A DNA stretch of 32,164 nucleotides, taken from contig JABDJW010000252.1 in assembly GCA_013002375.1 (NCBI GenBank), positions 1 through 32,164 on the forward strand. Direction: 5' to 3'. Below, one piece after another: positions 21,865-30,448 of the stretch. This stretch comes from Acidimicrobiales bacterium (GTDB taxonomy: Bacteria; Actinomycetota; Acidimicrobiia; Acidimicrobiales; SHLQ01). The translations under genes were made by a program, and so were the position numbers. The stretch's first letter is position 1; the number at the start of each line of letters is the position of its first letter. A model generated the notes under the pieces. The model was not told where the DNA came from. It did no database searches and saw only the letters and a list, made by a program, of their open reading frames with translations.

Positions 21865-22656
21865 ATGCTGTTCGCGATCGATGTCGGCAACACCAATACC
21901 GTGTTCGGGCTGTACGACGCCAACAGCGATGTCGGCGACGGGGCCGAGCGGGGTCTTGTCGATCATTGGCGGATCGCGACCGATTCGAATCGGATGGCCG
22001 ACGAACACGCCGTCCTGGTCCGCAATTTCCTGACATCGGCCGGCTACGACCTCGAAGGCGAGATCGACGGCATCGCCATCTGCTCGGGTGTACCGCGCGT
22101 CACCGTTGCCCTTCGTGACATGATCGCCCGGACATTTCGGGTCGAACCGATCGTCGTCGGTCCCGGGGTCAAGACCGGCATGCCGATCCAATACGAGAAC
22201 CCGCGCGAGGTTGGGGCCGATCGCATTGCCAACAGCGTGGCCGCGTTCGATCTCTTCGGTGGCCCGACCGTGGTGGTCGACTTCGGCACCGGTAACAACT
22301 TCGACGTCATCAGCGCCGATGGCGAGTTCCTCGGTGGTGCGATCGCTCCCGGTATCGAGATCAGCCTCGATGCCCTGTTCGGCCGAGCGGCGGCCTTGGG
22401 CGCGGTCGAAATGACCGAACCCCGTAGTGTCATCGGCAAGAACACGGTCGAGGCGCTGCAGTCCGGCGCCGTCTACGGCTTTGCGGCGCAGGTCGACGGT
22501 ATGCTCGGTCGCTTCCGGGATGAACTGGGCGAAGTCACCGTCGTCGCGACCGGTGGCCTCGCAGACCTCATCGCGCCGGTGAGCAAATCGATCGAATACG
22601 TTGAGCCGTTCCTGACCCTGCATGGCTTGCGCTTGGTGCACGCCAAGAACACGTAG
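21865..22656 (+). CDS. coaX: Type III pantothenate kinase
   Basis: The 263-residue ASKHA-fold kinase phosphorylates pantothenate, the first step from pantothenate to CoA. Motifs are AIDVGNTNTVFGLYD (4-18, phosphate-1 site), the pantothenate-binding GADRIAN (117-123), VDFGTGNNFDVIS (138-150, phosphate-2 region) and GGAIAPGIEISLDALF (157-172). The GTGNNFD form differs a little from the common GTATTFD but resembles actinobacterial versions. The ATG abuts the nadC stop, so the two are co-transcribed. With panC upstream it gives two steps of the CoA path in one locus. Confidence 0.94.
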   Translation: MLFAIDVGNTNTVFGLYDANSDVGDGAERGLVDHWRIATDSNRMADEHAVLVRNFLTSAGYDLEGEIDGIAICSGVPRVTVALRDMIARTFRVEPIVVGPGVKTGMPIQYENPREVGADRIANSVAAFDLFGGPTVVVDFGTGNNFDVISADGEFLGGAIAPGIEISLDALFGRAAALGAVEMTEPRSVIGKNTVEALQSGAVYGFAAQVDGMLGRFRDELGEVTVVATGGLADLIAPVSKSIEYVEPFLTLHGLRLVHAKNT

Positions 22657-22688
22657 CCCTGACCCCTCGGCCTAGCGAGTACCTGACT

Positions 22689-24095
22689 GTGACCGACCTG
22701 CCCTATCGATATGAAGTCACCGCCACGGCGGCCGCGCTCAACGAGAGCCACGCCGAGCTGGGCGATGGCGACGAGACCGGCCTTTTCGTCACCGTCGCCG
22801 GCCGGCTCATGCTTCGGCGCGGCCAGGGAAAGCTGGTGTTCGGCGACCTGCAGGATCGCACCGGCCGCATCCAGCTTTTTGCGTCGGCCAAGGTGTGCCC
22901 CGACTTCCACGAATTCGCCGCGCTGAACCTCGGCGACTGGCTCGGCGTGACCGGCGAGATCATCAAGACCAAGCGGGGCGAACTCTCCATCCGGGTCACC
23001 GCGTGGGATGTCCTGGCCCGGTGGGGTGGCACCTTCCCGGACAAGTGGCATGGCCTGACCGACACCGACGCTCGCTACCGGCAGCGATACATCGATCTGT
23101 GGGTCAACGATGGTTCTCGTCAGGCCTTCGTCGACCGAAGCCGCATGGTATCGGCCACTCGTCGCTGGCTCGAGGAGCGTGATTTCCTCGAGGTCGAGAC
23201 GCCGATCCTGCACCCGATTCCCGGTGGCGCCCTGGCTCGCCCGTTCGAGACGCATCACAATGCGCTCGACACCGAGATGTTCCTACGGATCGCGCCGGAG
23301 TTGTATCTGAAGCGCCTCACCGTCGGCGGCTTCGACAAGGTCTACGAGATCGGGCGGGTGTTCCGGAACGAGGGCATGTCGACTCGGCACAATCCGGAGT
23401 TCACCATGCTTGAGCTCTACTGGGCGTACGCCGACTACCACGACGGCATGGAGCTCACCGAGCAGCTGATCGCCCACCTGGCCGAGCAGATCACCGGCTC
23501 GACGACGATCACCTACGACGGCCGGGAGGTCGATCTCAGCACCCCGTGGGAACGACGAACCATGACCGATCTCATCAGCGAGCATGTCCAGCTCGACCTG
23601 TCGATCGAGATGGACCGAGACGAGTTGGCCAAGATCGCCGAGGACGTCGGCGTCCAGGTCAAGGGCTACTACGGCCCCGGCAAGCTGATTCTGGAGATCT
23701 ACGAGAAGACGGTCGAAGCCCACCTGTGGGGTCCGGTGTTCGTGACCGACTACCCCAAGGAGGTCTCGCCGCTGTCGCGTGTGCACCGGGACAAGCCGGG
23801 CTTCACCGAGCGATTCGAGGCCATCGTGGCCGGCCGTGAGCTCTGCAACGGCTTCAGCGAGCTCATCGATCCGGTTGAACAGCTCGCCCGGTTCGAAGCC
23901 CAGGCCGCCGACCGAGATGCCGGCGATGCTGAAGCGATGCCGATCGACCGCGACTACGTCCGGGCCCTCGAGCATGGCCTCCCGCCGACTTTTGGTCTGG
24001 GCATCGGCATCGACCGACTGGTCATGTTGCTGACCGACACCCAGACCATCCGCGACGTCGTGCTGTTTCCCACCCTCCGCCCCGAGCAGGAGTAG
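22689..24095 (+). CDS. lysS: Lysyl-tRNA synthetase (class II)
   Basis: The 468-residue enzyme charges tRNA-Lys. An OB-fold anticodon-binding domain covers about 33-110 (TVAGRLMLRRGQGKLVFGDLQDRTGRIQLF), and the catalytic domain follows with motif 1 near 158-176, motif 2 FRNEGMSTRHNPEFTMLE (225-242) and motif 3 LGIGIDRLVMLLT (437-449). GGALARPFETHHNALD and ELCNGFSELIDPVEQ are LysS-specific. It is slightly shorter than typical LysS because of a compact N-terminus. GTG 22689 is the start, 32 bases after coaX. It converges on the M28-EEP gene with a gap of only four bases, leaving no room for separate terminators. Confidence 0.95.
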   Translation: MTDLPYRYEVTATAAALNESHAELGDGDETGLFVTVAGRLMLRRGQGKLVFGDLQDRTGRIQLFASAKVCPDFHEFAALNLGDWLGVTGEIIKTKRGELSIRVTAWDVLARWGGTFPDKWHGLTDTDARYRQRYIDLWVNDGSRQAFVDRSRMVSATRRWLEERDFLEVETPILHPIPGGALARPFETHHNALDTEMFLRIAPELYLKRLTVGGFDKVYEIGRVFRNEGMSTRHNPEFTMLELYWAYADYHDGMELTEQLIAHLAEQITGSTTITYDGREVDLSTPWERRTMTDLISEHVQLDLSIEMDRDELAKIAEDVGVQVKGYYGPGKLILEIYEKTVEAHLWGPVFVTDYPKEVSPLSRVHRDKPGFTERFEAIVAGRELCNGFSELIDPVEQLARFEAQAADRDAGDAEAMPIDRDYVRALEHGLPPTFGLGIGIDRLVMLLTDTQTIRDVVLFPTLRPEQE

Positions 24096-24099
24096 CTCG

Positions 24100-26112
24100 T
24101 CAGCCGGCTTCGGAGGCCTGCCACGCGAACGTGACCGCGATCGGCGGGTGATCGCTGAGCGGCTGACCGGCCTCATCGACGAAGACGTCGGTTTCCGGCG
24201 ACCATGCGACCGGTGTCAGGGTGACGGCGTCACTGCTTCGGAACAGGAATCGATCGATCTCGTCGGCGTCGTCGCACCCCAGCGCGTCGCAGGCGCTGGT
24301 GAGGCCGGTCGCGGCGAACAACGTGTCGTACAAGGGGGCATCGAGTGGGTCCGACGGCCGCAGATTGAAATCGCCACCGACGATGACGGCTCGGCCGGAC
24401 GAGTTCGCGTTGATGTACGCGGCCAGTTCGGCCAGGTCCTGGGCCTTCAACGCTTCGTCGGCGGCATCACCTCCGGCTTCGACATGGAGGTTGTACACAT
24501 CGACTTCGGTTCCCCCGCCGAGGCCGAGCACACTCTTGCTGAAGCCCTTGAAGGCCAGGCAGTCGCTGGCCCCGTCCAGGACACCGTTGCACTCGGTCCA
24601 TGCCACCCGTTCGACCGGGTCGCTCCAGAACCTGGTGAACCGGTTGAGACCATCGGCCAGCTGCGCGGTCGGCCGGCTGGGATCGGTGCCCAGCGGCTGT
24701 TCGGCCGGCACCGACTGGAAGGAGTGGGTCGAGGCTGCGGCCAGAATCTCGTGGTACACCCGCAACGGGTCGAGACCGTTGGGTTCGGGGGTCTGCCAGG
24801 ATTCCTGGAGCAGGACCAGCTCGTAGTCATTCAGAAGCGGGCCGATGATCGGGGTGTTGGCCTCCGGGTCGCTGCCCGACAACGGCGCCGGCAAGCCGGC
24901 GACGTTGTAGGTGAGGGCGGTGAACTCGCCACCCGGCGGCGGCAGGAAGCCGTCGCATTCGCCGGCGGTGAGCAGCGAGACCAGCTGGACCGAGCCGGCC
25001 AGGAGGCTGTTGGCCGCCGCGGTGTCGAACGAACTCGGGCCGTTGTTCACGATCGCTTCGATCTGCGCGCCGACGGTCAGGAAGGTCTGTTGTTGAGCCG
25101 GAGTGAAGCGGTCGAGATCGGCCAGGCCCAGCTGCACGACGGTGTTGATCGCGACCGCGTCCTCGTAGACGGCGAGGGGCGCCGCCGTGAGCGAGGGGGT
25201 GACCGAGCCGTTGGTCAGCTGGAGGGCGAGATCCAGTGCGATGGCGGTCTGTTGCTGGAGCTTGGCGAAATCGACGATGCCGAGCTCGTCATCGGTGGTG
25301 TGGTAGCAGGGCCCGGTGCTGTCGGAGAAGAACACCGACGGAACGCCCGCGTTGATCAGGGTGGCGTAGTCGCTTCGGAACTGGCCGAAGATCGAGCTGA
25401 CCCGCTGGGTCTGCAGTGGCTCGGCACCGATCGCGGCGTCGACGGCCGCCTCGAAGGGCGGCCCACCGGTCTCGGCGGCGATCGCAAAGCTGGTCGTGCG
25501 CAGACTCGGCAGCAGGTTCGAGCCCAGGATGTCGAAGTTGATGTAGGCGACGGTGTCTTCGAGCGGTACGAGCGGGTCGGCGACGTACTGCTCGGAACCC
25601 ACCAACCCGTCCTCCTCGCTGTCCCAGAAGGCGAAGACCACCGATCGGCGCGGCGCGTTGTCCGGCTCGGCCAACGCCCGGGCGATCTCGAGAGCCGCGG
25701 CCACCCCCGCCGCGTTGTCGGTCGCTCCGTTGCAGATGACGTCGGTGGGATCGGCGGTGCTGCAGGATGCGAGGTGGTCGTAGTGCGCGCCGATCATCAC
25801 GTACTCGTCGGCGAGGTCGGTGCCGGGCATGATCGCGATGACGTTCGTGCCCGGCGCCCCGCCGCCGGTGTAGGTCTGGAGATAAGGCGTGGCCGAGCCG
25901 GTGTTGGCACCGACCGTGAAGTCATCGAGCACGCTGATCAGGTACTGCTGGGCGAGTTCCGAGCCGTCCGATCCGTTGTTGCGGCCGGCCAACGCGTCGC
26001 TGGAGAGATAGGCGACGTCGAACCAGGCGCACGACGACGCCAGCAACATCAGGGCCAGCAGGCCGGCGATCCGGCGCGGCGATACCGGCCCGTTGTTGTT
26101 CCTCTTGCTCAT
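24100..26112 (-). CDS. Lipoprotein fusing an M28-family peptidase and an endonuclease/exonuclease/phosphatase domain
   Basis: This 670-residue secreted protein has three parts. Residues 1-28 are a lipoprotein signal (RRIAGLLALMLLASSC, with C28 as probable lipidated cysteine). Residues 35-300 are an M28 zinc peptidase with all metal and catalytic positions visible: H110 and D112 in GAHYDH, D132 in ATDNAAG, E166/E167 in WDSEEDG, D194 in NFDILGSN and H271 in CYHTTDDE. Residues 395-665 are an endonuclease/exonuclease/phosphatase (DNase I/sphingomyelinase-like) domain: TYNVAGLP (N403), LLQESWQ (E437), YNLHVEAGGD (H543), GGDFNLRP (D581, N583), DEIDRFLF and SDHPP (D653, H654). Both active sites look complete. 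Substrates are unknown. The start overlaps the preceding sulfotransferase stop by four bases. Confidence 0.87.
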   Translation of the reverse strand: MSKRNNNGPVSPRRIAGLLALMLLASSCAWFDVAYLSSDALAGRNNGSDGSELAQQYLISVLDDFTVGANTGSATPYLQTYTGGGAPGTNVIAIMPGTDLADEYVMIGAHYDHLASCSTADPTDVICNGATDNAAGVAAALEIARALAEPDNAPRRSVVFAFWDSEEDGLVGSEQYVADPLVPLEDTVAYINFDILGSNLLPSLRTTSFAIAAETGGPPFEAAVDAAIGAEPLQTQRVSSIFGQFRSDYATLINAGVPSVFFSDSTGPCYHTTDDELGIVDFAKLQQQTAIALDLALQLTNGSVTPSLTAAPLAVYEDAVAINTVVQLGLADLDRFTPAQQQTFLTVGAQIEAIVNNGPSSFDTAAANSLLAGSVQLVSLLTAGECDGFLPPPGGEFTALTYNVAGLPAPLSGSDPEANTPIIGPLLNDYELVLLQESWQTPEPNGLDPLRVYHEILAAASTHSFQSVPAEQPLGTDPSRPTAQLADGLNRFTRFWSDPVERVAWTECNGVLDGASDCLAFKGFSKSVLGLGGGTEVDVYNLHVEAGGDAADEALKAQDLAELAAYINANSSGRAVIVGGDFNLRPSDPLDAPLYDTLFAATGLTSACDALGCDDADEIDRFLFRSSDAVTLTPVAWSPETDVFVDEAGQPLSDHPPIAVTFAWQASEAG

Positions 26113-26843
26113 TGGCTCGAACCTTCGTGGTTGGCGGGTCCTCGGGCTGACTCGACTGTGTCGAGGGCCCGGGCGTACAACAGAACGTCGAGGGCGTTGT
26201 CTTCGGCGATGCGGTCGCGAAGGCCCTCCGGGGTCGGTGCCGGTTTGGAGACGTTGCCCCGACCGATCTCGCCGACCGTCCAGCCGAATCGGGACTCGAG
26301 CAGGGCGCCGAACCCGGCCAGGTCGCGTTGGAAGCCGACTGCGCCCATCGAGGCCAACCGATGGAGCGCGACCTCGACATGGTGCTCGTTCAGGTCGACC
26401 GGCGACAACAGCCCGGCCGGCATTTCGGCCAGCGTGGTGCCGAGCATTCGAGTCATGTGATTCGGGAACAGTGGATTCGACGCGAAATCGTCGGCATAGC
26501 GTTCGTCCAGCGGACGGTCGTCGTCGGCCTCGTCCCGCATCGAGCGCAGGAGCGAGAGCACCCGGTCGACGGGATCACGCAGGACCGTGAAGGTCGAGAT
26601 GTCGGCGTCGAGCTTCTCGACCGTGCAGTAGGGGAAGTGGCCGGCGAGAAGGGTGACTCGCGACCGAAGCTCCGGCCACCGGTCGATCACCGCGGCCATG
26701 TCGATCTCGGCAAACGGGGGCGAATCGAATGCCGGCCCCGGGTACACGACATCGCGTCCGAGCGCTCGCTGGAGCGCCAGCGTGACGACGGTGCCGCCGG
26801 TCTTCATGAGGTGCACGAAGAAGTACCGCTGCCGGTCGTCCAT
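26109..26843 (-). CDS. Sulfotransferase family protein
   Basis: The 244-residue protein resembles sulfotransferase family 2 enzymes, which move sulfate from PAPS to carbohydrate or other acceptors. The 5'-phosphosulfate loop is FVHLMKTGGTVVTLALQ (9-25), with K14, and the 3'-phosphate site is FTVLRDPVDRVLSLL (85-99). A GNVSKP motif near residue 195 fits the family's late conserved region. There is no membrane segment, so it should act in the cytoplasm. ATG 26843 has GGGAG five bases upstream. Its stop overlaps the start of the M28-EEP lipoprotein by four bases (ATGA), an unusual pairing that implies one transcript. Confidence 0.82.
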   Translation of the reverse strand: MDDRQRYFFVHLMKTGGTVVTLALQRALGRDVVYPGPAFDSPPFAEIDMAAVIDRWPELRSRVTLLAGHFPYCTVEKLDADISTFTVLRDPVDRVLSLLRSMRDEADDDRPLDERYADDFASNPLFPNHMTRMLGTTLAEMPAGLLSPVDLNEHHVEVALHRLASMGAVGFQRDLAGFGALLESRFGWTVGEIGRGNVSKPAPTPEGLRDRIAEDNALDVLLYARALDTVESARGPANHEGSSQ

Positions 26844-26925
26844 ACCGCTCCCTGCACCCCTCGAAACTGCGGCCCGGAGGGCTACGATATGGGTGGAAAT
26901 ATGCCCGTGTCTATTCTGGTTGTCG

Positions 26926-26976
26926 CTACTCGATGCCGTATTCGAGGGTGGCGCGGAGCGCGTCGGCTGCAGTCAT
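26926..26976 (-). other. 17-codon micro-ORF or gene remnant after the flippase
   Basis: The frame reads MTAADALRATLEYGIE and then stops. Its ATG overlaps the flippase stop by four bases (ATGA), the geometry of a genuine next gene in an operon, yet the frame ends after 16 residues. It may be the surviving 5' end of a deleted gene, a microprotein or chance. No -10 or other support is seen. Confidence 0.25.
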
Positions 26977-28523
26977 GAGGATCGGCTCGGGACGATGCGG
27001 TTCAGGAGCTGGTCGAGTCCGAAGAACTCGCGGCGGCCGATCGCCCATCCCGCGGTCAGGAGCCCGGCGACAACGGTGGCCATGATGGCGATGACGAAGC
27101 TGGGATCGGTGGCCAGGTGGGCGACCGCGGCGACGGCACCGAAGGCCACGCTGGTGATCAGGATCGCCTCGATCGTCGCACTGCCGAACGGCTGCAGACC
27201 GGTCGAGCGCCTCACCTGCACGTAGGGACCGAGGTTGGTCACCATGATCGACGCCACCCAGGCCACGGCTGCGCCCTCCAGGCCCCACTGGGGTACCAGC
27301 ACGAGATTCAACACGATGTTCACCACCAGTGCGCTGGTGTGCATGGCCAAGTTGTGTGAGGTCTGGCCCGACATCACCAGCACTGATTCGACCGGACCGA
27401 CCGCGGTCGACACGAGCCGGCCCAAGGACAAAATGGTGAGCGCGGCGGCACCCTCGCCGTACTCCGCACCGAAGACCGCAACGGTGAGTGGTTCGGCGAA
27501 GAACGCGGTGGTCAGGTAGATCGGGAAGGCCAACAGCACGAGCCACGATGTGGCGGTCTGGTAGATCTGGCGGCCTCGTACCAGGTCCCGGGATGCGAAG
27601 GCCTCGGCCATCTGTGGCCCCGTCACCTCGACGATCGCTTGGTTGACCATGGCCGCCAGCTTCACGAGCCGGGTGACGACCGAATAGATCGCCGCTTCGC
27701 GCAGACCGAGCAAGATCGCGATGAGGATCGTGTCCTGCCAGCGAACCACCGCCCGCAGGATTTCGACGCCGCCTTGGGGAGCCGTGAAACGCCAGAACTC
27801 GCGACCCTCGACCGGGTCGGTCCATCGGTCCTTGCTCCGGCCACCGGTGCGGTCGAGTTCGCGCCGGTAGAGCCGCCGCGACACGATGGCGCCCATCACG
27901 GCCGGCACGACGTAGGCCGCCATCCAGGCTGCTGCGATCAGCGCGGTGTTCCTGGTGAAGGCCAACGCGATCGCCACCGCGGCGAGCTGGGCCAGGGGGC
28001 GGCCGATGCCGTTGTAGAGCGCGGTGGGTCGGATGACGCCGAAGCCTCGGGTCGTGGCCATCAGCGCGATGGCCAAGGCGGCGACCGGCAGGAACGGGCC
28101 CGCGCCGCGCAGCGCATCGGTGAGGCCATCCATCGAGGCCGAGCTGCTCTGCTTCGAAAGAAGGTCGGCCAGCTGAGGAGCGGCCAGGACCATGAGCAAC
28201 GACAAGCCGAAACCGACGAGGAAGACCGGTACCAGTCCGGTGCGCAGGAGTTGGGGAACGACCGCGACCCGGCCCTCGACCCGAAGCTGGCTGATGTGGC
28301 GCACCATGCCGGCGCCGACGCCGAAGATGGCCACCTGCATCAAGATGTTGAAGAACGCCACCGCAACATTGACCGCTCCGACGCTCTCCGCCGACAGATA
28401 CTCGGTGATCAGCTTCAGTACGACCAGCGCACTGGCGGCGGTCACCACCGAGCCGACAAACGACAATGCGCTCTGCCGGCCGAGGCGCCGCACCGATGCA
28501 GCTTCTGGAGTTTGCGGATTCAC
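26973..28523 (-). CDS. Oligosaccharide flippase (Wzx/MATE/MurJ-like MOP superfamily)
   Basis: The protein (about 516 residues) is strongly hydrophobic, with 12-14 membrane segments. The first is SALSFVGSVVTAASALVVLKLI near residue 20. The alternating loops RGFGVIRPTALYNGIGRPLAQL and REAAIYSVVTRLVKLA are typical of polysaccharide transporters of the MOP superfamily. It would flip a lipid-linked glycan across the cytoplasmic membrane. The central hydrophilic loop RRLYRRELDRTGGRSKDRWTDPVEG is long. GTG 28523 is taken as start; TTG 28565 would add 14 residues and cannot be ruled out. It is divergent from a plus-strand sulfotransferase, suggesting export of a sulfated surface glycan. Confidence 0.85.
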   Translation of the reverse strand: MNPQTPEAASVRRLGRQSALSFVGSVVTAASALVVLKLITEYLSAESVGAVNVAVAFFNILMQVAIFGVGAGMVRHISQLRVEGRVAVVPQLLRTGLVPVFLVGFGLSLLMVLAAPQLADLLSKQSSSASMDGLTDALRGAGPFLPVAALAIALMATTRGFGVIRPTALYNGIGRPLAQLAAVAIALAFTRNTALIAAAWMAAYVVPAVMGAIVSRRLYRRELDRTGGRSKDRWTDPVEGREFWRFTAPQGGVEILRAVVRWQDTILIAILLGLREAAIYSVVTRLVKLAAMVNQAIVEVTGPQMAEAFASRDLVRGRQIYQTATSWLVLLAFPIYLTTAFFAEPLTVAVFGAEYGEGAAALTILSLGRLVSTAVGPVESVLVMSGQTSHNLAMHTSALVVNIVLNLVLVPQWGLEGAAVAWVASIMVTNLGPYVQVRRSTGLQPFGSATIEAILITSVAFGAVAAVAHLATDPSFVIAIMATVVAGLLTAGWAIGRREFFGLDQLLNRIVPSRSS

Positions 28524-28584
28524 GGGTTCCAGTCGGCGGGTAGTACGCGTTTGCGAGCATCGCAAGTGTAGGTCCGGCGGTTGC

Positions 28585-28590
28585 TACGGT
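28585..28590 (+). promoter_or_regulatory. -10 element of the plus-strand sulfotransferase gene
   Basis: TACGGT lies 24 bases before ATG 28615. A short leader follows that contains a GAGGAT ribosome-binding site (28603-28608) and a small overlapping ORF. Confidence 0.4.
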
Positions 28591-28600
28591 CTTGGGCGCG

Positions 28601-28627
28601 ATGAGGATATCCATATGCGGGTGCTGA
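28601..28627 (+). other. Possible 8-codon upstream ORF overlapping the sulfotransferase start
   Basis: ATG 28601 opens MRISICGC followed by TGA at 28625-28627, out of frame with the sulfotransferase ATG at 28615. The same bases form the GAGGAT ribosome-binding site, so this frame may simply be a by-product of that site. Confidence 0.2.
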
Positions 28628-29403
28628 TCTTGGGCGAGCCCAAGTCGGGTACGACCGCCCTGTTCCAGTCGGTCGTCGATCATCTCGGTACGCCGGAGGT
28701 TCGGTTCGAGCCCGAGGACCTCCGGACCGAGGATCTCGCCCCCCCGACGTTGGTCGTGAAGAAGCTCATGACCAGCTTTCAGTTCGGTGAGGCCGACCTC
28801 TTCGATCGGTTCGATCTCCGGCTGCTCCTCGTCCGCGACCCTCGCGACCGGTTGGTCTCGTCGCTGTTGTTCGACATTTCGGGCCGCAACGTCACCGTGC
28901 GAACCGCGTTCATCGACAACTTCGTGCAACTCCTGCGCGAGAAGGAGGCCGACCCGCGCAGCACGCCGCTGATCAAGCTGCTCGATGCCTATTTTCATGC
29001 CACCCGCATCGATCTGCTCTCGGCGTTCGCTCGCTCGAACCACCGCCACCTGCAGGTGCTGCACAACTTCGCCGATCGGTTTCAGCTCGTTCGGTACGAG
29101 GACATGGTCCGCGACGGAATGGCCAGGTTGGGCGGGCAGTTCGGCATGCCGGGGCTGGCCGAGCCGGTGATCACCGGTGATCTCACCCGGGTGCAGCGCA
29201 ACCAGACCTCGGGCGACTGGCGGCACTGGTGTGGCCATGCCGACCTCTGGGTTCTGCGGCCGATGTGCACCAACCTGCTCGATGCCTTGGGCTACGCCGT
29301 CGACTGGGATCTCGCCGAGCAACCGACGATCGACCCGGCCACGGCCTCGGCGTACGTACTCGATCTCATCGAACGCCGGCGCCTCGAACTCACCGGGGAG
29401 TGA
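28615..29403 (+). CDS. Sulfotransferase domain protein
   Basis: The 262-residue protein is a P-loop sulfotransferase of the Sulfotransfer_1/3 type. The N-terminal MRVLILGEPKSGTTALFQSV carries the 5'-phosphosulfate loop (6-15) and LLLVRDPRDRLVSSLL (71-85) the 3'-phosphate site. LVRYEDMVRDGM and the later RNQTSGDWRHW segment are the usual downstream motifs, the last being the C-terminal PAPS-contacting region. There is no membrane segment. ATG 28615 is set by GAGGAT six bases upstream. It is only distantly like the sulfotransferase at 26109-26843, so the two are separate acquisitions rather than a recent duplication. It converges on the polyprenyl synthase with an 18-base gap. Confidence 0.85.
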   Translation: MRVLILGEPKSGTTALFQSVVDHLGTPEVRFEPEDLRTEDLAPPTLVVKKLMTSFQFGEADLFDRFDLRLLLVRDPRDRLVSSLLFDISGRNVTVRTAFIDNFVQLLREKEADPRSTPLIKLLDAYFHATRIDLLSAFARSNHRHLQVLHNFADRFQLVRYEDMVRDGMARLGGQFGMPGLAEPVITGDLTRVQRNQTSGDWRHWCGHADLWVLRPMCTNLLDALGYAVDWDLAEQPTIDPATASAYVLDLIERRRLELTGE

Positions 29404-29421
29404 GCGCTTGACCGAGCGACA

Positions 29422-30441
29422 CTAACCGGCGACGGCGGCGACCCGCTCGAGCAGATGGTCGGTGGCGGCCCGCAGTGGTGCCGAAGCCGCAGTTGCCGCG
29501 ACGGGGTCGAGGGCGGCGACCGCCTGGGACGCGAACTCCTGGGCGACGGCCAGCGAGGCTTCGACCGCGCCGCTCGCTCGAACGAGTGCACGGGCTTCGT
29601 CGCGGGTCCGCAGATCGATCACCGGGGGTGTGCCGCCGAACTCGGCCTCGCGGGTGAGGAGCTGGCGGAGGCGGGGGCCGGCTTCGGTCTCCAGAGCGCG
29701 CAGCACCGGGAGGGTGAACACCCCTTCGACCACGTCATTGCCGGCCGGCTTGCCGAGCTGTTCGTCGGTGGCGGTGATGTCGAGGATGTCGTCGACCACC
29801 TGGAAGGCCATGCCGTAGCTGTGCCCGAAGGTGGTGAGCGTATCGATCAGGTCGCGGGGGAGGTCGGCCACGATGCCGCCGATCCGGCACGAGGTCGCCA
29901 GCAGCGATGCGGTCTTGCCGTCGATGGAGACGAGGTAGTCGGCTTCGGTGCGATCGATGTTGTAGGTGTCCTGGAGTTCACGCACCTGACCCTCGCACAG
30001 CCGAGCGATGGTGTTGGCCAGCAGGCCGGCGACCTCGGTGCCGAGCGATGCCGCGATTTCGGACGCGCGAGCCAGCAGGTAGTCGCCGGCCAGGATGGCC
30101 CGCAGGTTGTTCCACCGGGCGTTGACCGAATCGGCGCCCCGCCGGGTGGCGGCCTCGTCCATGACGTCGTCGTGGTACAGCGAGCCGAGGTGCACGAGCT
30201 CACAGGCGACGCCGCCCATCACCGCCTCGATCGGGACCGGTTGTTCGCTGACGTGGACGGCGAGGGCCGCGGCCATGCTGAAACCGGGACGCACCCGTTT
30301 GCCGCCCGCCAGGATGAGATGCCCCGCGACCTCGGTCAGAAACGGGTCGTCGGTGCGGACCGAAGCGCGAAGTTCTTCCTCGACTTGGCTGAGCCCGGCC
30401 GCGAGATTGGGGAAGGCCAGCAGTGGGTTTCCCGAACTCAT
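29422..30441 (-). CDS. Long-chain polyprenyl diphosphate synthase
   Basis: The 339-residue all-helical prenyltransferase adds isopentenyl units to an allylic diphosphate. Signatures are AGGKRVRPG (45-53), the first aspartate-rich motif DDVMD (91-95), GDYLLARA (119-126), GKTASL (175-180) and the second aspartate motif QVVDDILDIT (214-223). Small residues four and five positions before the first motif (S87, G86) suggest a long product, probably C30-C50 for menaquinone or a similar quinone; this is an inference from known chain-length rules. ATG 30441 is preferred because TACGCT lies seven bases before it. The longer upstream frame enters the clpC control region. It is divergent from clpC. Confidence 0.92.
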   Translation of the reverse strand: MSSGNPLLAFPNLAAGLSQVEEELRASVRTDDPFLTEVAGHLILAGGKRVRPGFSMAAALAVHVSEQPVPIEAVMGGVACELVHLGSLYHDDVMDEAATRRGADSVNARWNNLRAILAGDYLLARASEIAASLGTEVAGLLANTIARLCEGQVRELQDTYNIDRTEADYLVSIDGKTASLLATSCRIGGIVADLPRDLIDTLTTFGHSYGMAFQVVDDILDITATDEQLGKPAGNDVVEGVFTLPVLRALETEAGPRLRQLLTREAEFGGTPPVIDLRTRDEARALVRASGAVEASLAVAQEFASQAVAALDPVAATAASAPLRAATDHLLERVAAVAG

Positions 30442-30448
30442 GATGCAA

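Noticed and set aside
24148..26460. 770-residue plus-strand frame opposite the M28-EEP gene
   Set aside because: Shadow frame with Gly/Arg/Val/Asp-rich composition and no motifs. The minus-strand frame has two complete catalytic domains.
26926..29322. 798-residue minus-strand frame across the flippase and sulfotransferase genes
   Set aside because: It crosses two well-supported genes in other frames and turns into Arg/Pro/Gly-rich sequence. Only its last 17 codons were considered separately.
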